From contig NW_027184084.1 of the NCBI RefSeq assembly GCF_041296385.1, positions 1,364,001-1,428,000 of the forward strand: DNA of 64,000 nucleotides, given 5' to 3'. Within the stretch, counting starts at the first letter, position 1. The number at the start of each line of letters is the position of its first letter. This DNA is from Aphelocoma coerulescens (lineage: Eukaryota > Chordata > Aves > Passeriformes > Corvidae). Shown piece by piece: positions 56,881 through 64,000 of the stretch. The position numbers and the translations under genes were made by a program. The notes under the pieces were generated by a model, which saw only the letters and a program-made list of their open reading frames with translations, was not told the origin of the DNA and did no database searches.

Positions 56881-58388
56881 ACTGCTGCAACAACAGTTTC
56901 CTGTGTAGTGTTCGGTAAATCTGGGCACTGGCATTTCCAATGCCCTTCTTTCTTACAGTAAGCACACTGATTTGGCCCTAGCCTCCCTTGGGATTGCTTT
57001 GAGAGGCCTCTACTATTTCCATCTCTACCTCTGCCTCTGCCTCATCCCTGACCACGTCTTCCTTCTTGATGTTGCTCTAAAGCTGCCATTATGGCCCATG
57101 TGAGTTTTTTCTTCTCTTGCTTGTCTCAGTTGTTATATACCCTCCAGGCTTCTCCCATTAATGCCTCCAAATTTCTATTATCTGGCTCTTTTAATCTCTG
57201 TAGTTTCTGTCTGATGTCTGGGCTGGACTGTTCTAGTATCAAGGAGACTAACTGCTGCTTCCCCATTTCTGAAGCAGGATCAAGAGCAGTAAACTTTCGC
57301 ATTGCTGCTCGGAGCCTATCTACAAAGTCGGTAGGAGACTCATGCTATCCCTGTATAACATTATACATTAATTTACTGCTTTCGGAATGGCCTTCTCTAA
57401 TCCAAATTTGACTAACTCCCAGTATCTGGTTAGCAAGGCATATTCACCTGGATCGTTTGGATCCCACAGAGGATCTGTGGTGGGGAATAGCATGTCCATG
57501 TTACCCTGTAGGGCTCCACTAGCAATTTGTCCCTGCACATGTGCTTTAGCTGTATTAATCACTAATTCTTGTTCAGTTTCTCTTAATGCTGTCAGCATTA
57601 AATCGATATCACCCCAATCTGGGTCCTGGTTCTTGACTATCAGCTCAAATGGTTTTGCCACTTTACTGGGGTCTTCCCTGAAATTTTTACCCTCTTCTCT
57701 CCAACTATTCAGATCACTAGTGGAAAAAGGTACGTTTACTCTCATGGCATTTCCCACGGGACCTACCACTTGTCTCAAAGGAGCAATAACCGGTAAAACA
57801 TTTTTAATATTGCTTCTAGTGCGAGCTGTTATTGAAGTTCCTGAGCTCGTTCCCTCATCTGAGTATTCTCCTTTCTCACTCTCTAATCTACTACACCTAG
57901 GTGATAACTGAGGGGTTCTGGGGACTCTCCTGAGGAGATTAGATTGTAACTCTAAAAGATCAACCTCACTATCTTCTTCTCTATCTCAGCTTAAGATATC
58001 TCTGACCTATACTGCATGCAGAACAACACCTCATTTTTCTTCTACCTCCATCCTTTTCTAGGGACAAAACTAATTAATCCTTCATCCTCTCTCCCACTGA
58101 TTTCCCTCTCAAGGCAAAAAACACATCGGTGTACATTACCTCATCCCATTTGCCCTTTCTTCTTAAAAACAACATTAGCTGCAACAAAGTATTATAATTC
58201 AGGATCCCATTCAGGGGCTACTTCTCTTTGTTATCCAACCTGTAAAGGGGCCACCATTGATTGTAATACTTCATCAAATCACTTTTCTTTAGATTACCTC
58301 CAGGGATCCCTCCTAAATCCTTCCAATGAGCCAAAACACACCCCAATGGACTCTTTTTCACAATCTCCTTACTGCCGATGCTACCCAT
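56881..58388 (-). pseudogene. gag: P7 gag
   Basis: Minus strand. The start ATG at 58386-58388 gives MGSIGSKEI, a myristoylation-type matrix start, followed by the YNQWWPLYRLD motif seen in P4. A TAG falls where Trp is expected, and more stops follow. The capsid N-terminal half is open over 57368-57778 (PFSTSDLNSWREE, DPDWGDIDLML). The major homology region and the capsid end are at 57100-57360 (ESPTDFVDRLRAAMRKF). One zinc knuckle, CAYCKKEGHWKCQC, lies at about 56920-56960. Typical class I layout, broken by several stops. Confidence 0.88.
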
Positions 58389-59001
58389 TCCTGGTGCTAT
58401 CCAGATGGCTGCACTTTACAGCGAAAATTATCACTTGTGTTCCTTTCTTTACTCTTATTCTGTGGATACTGCACCAACCACAAATTGGGAATCTTTGTTT
58501 CGACCTGCACCAGTATTTGCGTTTACAATGTTGACAAGCAATAGACATGAAAGAATCACACGGTCCATAGGCTACACCATCCTGGTCTGCACAACAAACA
58601 AGGGAGTGGAGTATAAGTCATGAACTAAGAGACAAAACACTTAAACTCCATCCCCTTATGATAACACCAAGATTTCTCATAGTAATCAATCAGGGGACTC
58701 CAACCCCTACAGGGATTCCAATCCCATATGTATCAACATCGGGAATTTCACCCGTGATACAGCCCCCTGCATGGAACATCTCCCACATTTTACAGGAGTT
58801 ACTTAACCAAGACCAGAAACAAAATTCAAAGCAATCAACAAATACCTTAAATTTCCAGCAGTTGTTCCTTGTCTACCCCTGCAGAAAGCCAGTGAAGTGT
58901 GGAGTCCCTCCCAGAAATTCTCAGGGGGCGCCAAGGGAGTCCCCAACTCCAATGAATCTTGCAGCCAGGCAGACAGTACCGTCCTGCCACAGTTGCCAGA
59001 C
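58389..59001 (-). other. P7 leader and primer-binding site
   Basis: On the minus strand, three bases after the LTR, TGGCAACTGTGGCAGGAC (58981-58998) is the primer site. It differs from those of P3, P4 and P5, so another tRNA is likely. The leader of about 590 bases has no convincing gene. Confidence 0.75.
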
Positions 59002-59333
59002 TGATACCCAAAACTAGGCAAAAAAATAAAACTATAGTCAGATGGCTATAGAACAAGTATTTGCTTATTCAGCGCCGGGAGTGAGGGGGATCGCTCTGCC
59101 ACAAACTCACTCACTCTTCTCTAGCCTATGGTTGCATTTTAAAAGTCCTTCTGCTCAACGTCAGGATTGCAACATATCATTAGCATACTCATATTTGCAT
59201 AAAGCTGTGTCATGGTTATATAATAATTTGTTGCTTTTGTGCATGCGTCAGCTCCTTCTGTGGTGGTCGTCAGTCTTCTGGTGGTCTTTGATGAAGACTT
59301 TTGTAGTCTTCCTCACATTTGAACTTTTTACCT

Positions 59334-59897
59334 TGTACTAGTTTGAAAACAAACCAGCAGGAGATTCTAAGTCAGAAGTATAATTTACTAGGAAAATTAA
59401 AATAAAGGCAAAAAACACTGGCTTAAACTGACAGAGTCAGGATATAACCTGACACCCTGTTGGTCAGGGTGGTGGTACCAGTTCGATCAAATGGTGGCTG
59501 CATTCCTGTTGAAGTGATAGATGTGGTTCTGTTGAAGTGGTGATCCTGTAGAAGGGTCTGGTCTTCCTCTGAAGGTCCAGTGGTGGTTATTTAGCTCTTG
59601 TCATTGCAGAATCCAGTGGATAAGGCCACTCTGGTGTCCTGAAACCTCAGATTATATCCAGGTAGGAATGCTTGGTTCCTCCCCTTGGGCAGAGCATCTC
59701 ACAATGGGATGATGTAATTTTATGAGTCATGCAGTGAGGCCCTGATAGCTCATTAGTGGGGATATCTTCCCGGAGGGAGTTATCATGGATGAGTCATAGA
59801 GAGGATAAAGAACACTGCCTCACTTATCTTAACAGCTTACATAGATGGTAATAGAATACATACCTTTTGGTTACATCTTACATCGTAACCTAAGACA
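59334..59897. mobile_element. S14: LTR-D copy 4
   Basis: 564 bases, TGTACTAG...CTAAGACA, flanked by TACCT (59329-59333) and TACGT (59898-59902), a 5-bp duplication with one difference. Confidence 0.88.
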
Positions 59898-60041
59898 TAC
59901 GTCTGTCTTCAACGTATGCTCTGTGCTCTTGTTTTTCAGTCTAACTGGTTTTAGCTTAACTTTGCAGTTTGCAAGTTCCATTAAAACTTGCTAGCTTGCT
60001 TTCTTTGCACATACTATCTTGTTACAGTATTACTTGTGGTT

Positions 60042-60467
60042 TGTTGGGAAATAGAATTATTGGGATCAATAAAAGAACTGTAGCAAGAGCCTGCAAGCAA
60101 AAGGCCTGTGTGAGAAAAACTCTCCATGAGAAAATTCTTGTGTGAGAAAAGGCCTGGGGAACAAAGAGGGAGTTTGAAGACTTGCAGCTGTTCAGATAAG
60201 ACCCAGAGAAGGGAGGTAAACTTTGAATTCTTTTAATCATAACATAACTAGTAAAAGCTTGCCAATGTAAGTCCAATTAGGTAGAAGTAGAAATGCGCTT
60301 TGATAAGTTTTAAGCCACTTAAGAGTTAATAAGCTGGCATACTATATAAGTGCCTTTGGATTGCTAATAAACGGAGTTTTGCTCTTATCAACCACATTGG
60401 TTTTGGACTGCAACTTTCTCCCCCTGCCAGAGCCGCCAGGCCCTTTCTCCTTTTTACAATTCCAACA
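60042..60467 (+). mobile_element. S15: ERVK-type solo LTR in P7 5' LTR
   Basis: 426 bases, TGTTGGGAAATAG...TTCCAACA, with a perfect 6-bp duplication GTGGTT (60036-60041, 60468-60473). TATATAAG and AATAAA are present. Same family as S5, S11 and S16. Confidence 0.93.
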
Positions 60468-60517
60468 GTGGTTAACCTTTGTTTACATTCACAGGCTTAT
60501 CACCTGGGTTTCAGTTT

Positions 60518-62762
60518 CAGATTGTGAAATGTAGCTTTTCTGGCCGAGTCTTAAAGAGACTGCAGATGACATAGAGGGAATATGGAATACACGATTTTGG
60601 GTCACCTCAGTCACCTAGGACAATAGTTGAAGTTGCATCCCCTAATTTTGGAGAAATTACAAACACACGTTTGAGTGATTACTTATTTTTATAGTGGTGT
60701 AGTCTATAAGTATGGAATCACAACTAATTCTCATACAAACACATTCTTTTCTGACGTATATAAGCACAGTTTCAAGGATTTCATTAGGATATATTTCAAA
60801 ATGACAAACATTTTGTTCAGTGTCAAGACAAATGTCCTGGGCCTTAATAGCCTTACTTTCACAAATAAATCCCTGTTGTTCCTGCACAACACACACATAC
60901 ATTGACATCGACACTTTGCCATTAGTTCCCATTTTCTGGGCCCATATTCTGTGTTGTATCAGATAGAGTATAGTTCCTTGGTGATTTAACCCCAGTGCAA
61001 TAACTGAGTATGTGGGATACACCAAAGCACTGCCCATTGTTAAAACAAAAGCTGTGGCTTTACTGCTGGTAGGGTCATAAGTGAAGTTAACTAGATGCCA
61101 CCAAGATTGAAATTCTCTTTCAAATTTGTTTGCATTATGCCAGATTACCTTTCGAATTTCTAGTGGGCAATGTACCTTCATAGCCCTCCCTTATAATTAC
61201 TGCTGTGATAAATTGTATCCACAATTGAGCCTGGATGCAGCTGAGAGCATACAAGGTATTGGTTTGGGCTGCACCAAGAGCATTCACTATTAGCTGGTGA
61301 TCCTTCTCATCAGTTCTGTTCCACTGAGGGAATGTATCTGATAAGAGCCATTGATTAGTTCCTAATGCTGATAAGGAAGATCATAATGCATGTTTCAATT
61401 GGTATAAATCACTTGTTACCGAGTTTATTTTGTTTTTTAGGACTTCAGCACCCATGCTATTTAATACTCCTAATCCAGTCCCCAGGATACCAGTCACATC
61501 TCTGCTTGATCATTTTGGAAAGGTGAGGGTCTGTCCATGCAACCATGCTGACCACCCTGCATAGGCTGTAGACAGGAGTGGTGAGCAGGCAGGTTTGATT
61601 GCAGAGATATTGGTCTGCATTGATAATTCCACTCGTTTGAGGGACCATGAAGGATTAAATAGCACTTGTTGCTGGCCAGTATATTGGATGGCATAGGGTC
61701 CAATTTTTGAAATTTGTGGAGATAAGGTTTCACCAGTGTTATCAGGAGCCTGGGAGGTAGTGGAGGGCATTGTGCAGGTTAATTTTTATTGTGCCAATAT
61801 ACATTAGCCCAGTTATGGCTGTGCATACATTATACCTCCACATGCACACTACTTTCCTTTCCATATTTTGCTTCAATGTAATGCTCACAGAGCAGCTTCT
61901 GGTCTTGTAACATTTGGTCTGTTTTTCAAATGAGCTATATTGGAAACTAAGTAAATTTCCCCTTCATTGGTTGGAGGTTGTGTTTCACATATAATGGTTA
62001 TTTGTTGGGAAATAGAATTATTGGGATCAATTAAAGAACTGTGCAAGCAATAGGCCTGGAAGTTTTTAGGCTTGTGTATGAGAGACACTTTCCATGAGAA
62101 AGTCCCTGTGTGAAGGAAACAAACAGCCTGAGAAAAAAGAGGGAGTGAAAAACTTGCAGCTGTGCTATCCGGGAGTGAACAAGGGAGATGAGCACAAAAT
62201 TCTTTTGATCATAACAAGACTGTGGAGACTTGCCAATGTAAGTCCAATTATGTAGAAATAGAAATGTGTCTTGATAAGCTTTAAGCCACTTAGGAGCTAA
62301 CAAGCTGGTATACTATATAGGTGCCTTTGGACTGCTAATAAACGGAGTTCATTTATCAACCATATTGGTTTGGATTGTCTCTCTCTCTACCCCCGCTGGG
62401 ATCCGGGCTCCTCGCCCCGTGCAGCTTCTAACAGTTATATTTCCCTCTGCCAAATTCATGTTATTAGGGGGAGCTCCTAGATTTGTACAATTATAGCTTG
62501 TTTCATTAGCAATTGTCATTGAAATGCATTCAGGCTTAAGTGTGGTTATGACCATTACCATAGTGACCAATACAGATAGAGAAAGCCAGGGTCTCCATAC
62601 AATGTCAGGCTTGGTGATGTATCTGCCCAATGTGGTTCATTCTGGTGCTGCTTCCTTCCATGAGAAGAATAAGCAGTCCTTCAATGGATAACTTGATCTT
62701 CAGTGGAGACATGCTGGCATCATTCGTAGTATCATTCCTGAAAAAGTAAAATAATACAAGTC
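60518..62762 (-). pseudogene. env: P9 env (ERVK-like), broken
   Basis: Minus strand. A signal-peptide-like hydrophobic stretch near 62560-62590 (WLSLSVLVTMVMVI) starts the gene. Cys-containing, N-glycosylation-motif-rich pieces follow, then an ERVK LTR insertion, then further surface-subunit pieces (61885-61200). A final open stretch at 60657-61181 carries SWWHLVNFTYDPTSSKA and several paired cysteines. Many stops occur. The anchor is absent because the P7 provirus or a deletion replaces the end. Assignment to ERVK-like env is by context and composition. Confidence 0.65.
62003..62433 (+). mobile_element. S16: ERVK-type solo LTR in P9 env
   Basis: 431 bases, TGTTGGGAAATAG...CTTCTAACA, flanked by GTTATT (61997-62002) and GTTATA (62434-62439), a 6-bp duplication with one difference. 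Confidence 0.9.
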
Positions 62763-63408
62763 TGTCTTGGGGTGACTTTATGATGTGTATCCCCTATCAC
62801 TGCTCCATACCCAGAAATTAATATTGTGCTTTTCTATGCCTTTAAACTAAGCCTGAGAGGGGGGAAGAGAAAAAAACAGAGGGAACTCTTCAAAGCAGTT
62901 TGTTTCAAGGACACAGAGATAGAGATGGTTCTTTGCGTTCAGCTGCGTCAGCAGAGCAAGAGCAGGGAGAAGCACTCTACTTGCTTTCTCAGCCAGTTTT
63001 TGGCTACGTTTTCTCTGGAGAAAGAGACAGAGACTTGAACTTTGTTTTCCTGGGACTTTGGGGTTTTTTTTTCCCTTCTTCTTTTTTTGGACTTTTTCAA
63101 CATCAGAACACATTGGGAGGGTTCTCCACTGAGGCTCGGAGGCGGGCCCACCACAACCCACCTCCAAGGAGGGGGAGAGAGATCTACAGAAGGACTCTGA
63201 AATTTTCCCAGGTTTCTCTCAGCAGAGCAAGAGGTTTTATTATTTAGCATTGTTGTCCTTTTCCTGTGTGTTTGTTAAATAAATAGTTTTTATCTCTTTC
63301 ACTTTCCTTCGAGGAAAATTTATTTTTTCCCAAACCTGGTGGGGGAGATGCGGTTATAGCCTGCCTTCTTACAGAGGATATATTTCTAAATTTGCCTAAA
63401 CCAGCGCA
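62763..63408 (+). mobile_element. S17: LTR-G copy 2
   Basis: 646 bases, TGTCTTGGGG...CCAGCGCA, with a perfect 5-bp duplication AAGTC (62758-62762, 63409-63413). Sister of S8. AATAAA lies near 63279. Confidence 0.92.
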
Positions 63409-63413
63409 AAGTC

Positions 63414-63687
63414 TCAGTGGGGTTTGCCCTGACAGGTTACCCAATTAAAAAGAAGGAAAAATCCACCATGCACTAATTCTGTTTTGTATCACTACTGTCA
63501 GTAGCTTCACAAGCAAGTGGTCCACAAGGTTTCGTCAGAGTCATAGGCACAGTTCCGATTTGAGGTAATTTTACCATAACAGGTTGTCCTGGTTGTAATG
63601 CTGTAGGATGTTCCCCTTTGATGGAAGGTGCAGCACCTTATTCAGGTTTTGCAAAGAATGCTCATCTCACAGGGCTCCTGGTGGCTC
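63414..63687 (-). pseudogene. P9 pol end / pre-env stretch
   Basis: Minus strand. A readable stretch (GEHPTALQPGQPVMVKLPQ, then IGTVPMTL) ending in a stop near 63470 resembles the SH3-like end of a class II integrase, directly upstream of env. Short, so tentative. It is cut at 63687 by the next LTR. Confidence 0.45.
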
Positions 63688-64000
63688 TGGTGCCTTTTCT
63701 TGGTCTTAAAATCAAGAGTCAAACACGTTTAGAAGGGAAAAAGGGATTTTACCTTTGTATTTATTTTAAGGATCCTTAGGTGCACTACATCCAGGTCGAA
63801 TGCACCTCAATGCACACTGCAGTGCCCCACAGAAGATCTGGTATAACATTATAGGTCTTACTAATTAGCATATCTATCAAAGATTCCCCAAGGAACCTTT
63901 TCCTGGATGGTTCTATCTTAGTTTATAGAATGTGTTCTGGAGAGGACCTTGGGGTCTGGGGCATTCTGATCCCTAACTACAAAGCTTCTAAAATGTTTAG
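63688..64000 (-). repeat. LTR of the P2/S3 family, cut by window end
   Basis: It begins TGGTGCCTTTTCTTGGTC and follows 8877-9260 closely, including 'ttctatcttagtttatagaatgtgttctggagagg'. The window ends inside it, so the rest and any target duplication are unseen. Confidence 0.85.

Larger units (their letters stand above)
55154..60513 (-). mobile_element. P7: internally deleted class I provirus
   Basis: LTRs 55154-55678 and 59002-60513 (interrupted twice) are flanked by GTTT (55150-55153, 60514-60517). On the minus strand the order is primer site, leader, gag (matrix, capsid, zinc knuckle), protease, half of RT, then directly the env tail, polypurine tract and 3' LTR. Part of RT, RNase H, integrase and most of env are deleted. 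The LTR family matches the LTR inside P5 at 33390-34411. Confidence 0.92.
59002..60513 (-). repeat. P7 5' LTR, interrupted by two solo LTRs
   Basis: The LTR pieces are 59002-59333, 59898-60041 and 60468-60513. The gaps are LTR-D copy 4 and an ERVK-type LTR, each with one retained duplication copy. Confidence 0.9.

Noticed and set aside
58016..58534. 172-codon open frame on the plus strand
   Set aside because: It is the antisense shadow of the P7 matrix gene, whose myristoylation-type start and WWPLY motif are readable on the minus strand.

Overview
This window is most likely bird DNA, probably from a songbird, and almost all of it is endogenous retrovirus (ERV) sequence. Two things point that way. 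The long terminal repeats (LTRs) and polymerase remnants look like avian class I (gamma-like), class II (ERVK/beta-like) and class III (ERVL) elements. There is also one intact host exon, at 12184-12325, that encodes the pore of an SK-type potassium channel, best matched to KCNN2. From human 5q / chicken Z synteny, KCNN2 is expected to be Z-linked in birds. Roughly 90% of the window being ERV would fit a W-linked copy, but that is inference: nothing here proves W rather than Z or an autosome. No rRNA, tRNA, CRISPR or bacterial-type gene was found.

Layout. At 1-1185 there are LTR-family fragments. At 1300-8631 is a young, nearly complete ERVL provirus (P1, + strand) with a 5-bp target duplication, an open gag, a frame-broken pol, no env and near-identical LTRs. 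At 8877-10268 is a truncated env-LTR unit (P2, - strand) with its own 4-bp duplication. At 11863-15089 is host DNA with the channel exon. From about 15090 to 52590 lies a stack of nested insertions. An ERVK-like provirus (P10) has its 3' LTR split by a class I provirus (P3, 15408-43618, duplication GTTA) and its env split by an ERVK provirus (P6, 44120-52295). P3 is a 28.2-kb interval whose own sequence totals about 6.6 kb. It contains a solo ERVL-like LTR (S1), which contains class I provirus P4, whose 3' LTR contains two more solo LTRs. P3 also contains class I provirus P5 (26492-36894), itself full of insertions, and three further LTR insertions. At 52678-55153 are more LTR sequence and an unassigned GC-rich stretch. 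At 55154-60513 is an internally deleted class I provirus (P7) with two LTRs nested in its 5' LTR. At 60518-63687 is an ERVK-like env and pol end (P9) hit by two LTRs. The window ends inside another LTR.

Most boundaries were placed by matching target-site duplications by eye: 4 bp for class I, 5 bp for ERVL-like and 6 bp for ERVK-like. These lengths agree with the polymerase type wherever both can be read. Every retroviral coding region except the P1 gag and a few short env/pol segments carries stops, frameshifts or deletions. I see no complete virus. The most unusual single feature is the P1 gag-pol junction: pol continues in the same frame after one UAG, and that UAG sits inside a perfect 9-bp inverted repeat. 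The P1 gag also carries membrane-like segments at its N-terminus, which is not typical of retroviral Gag.
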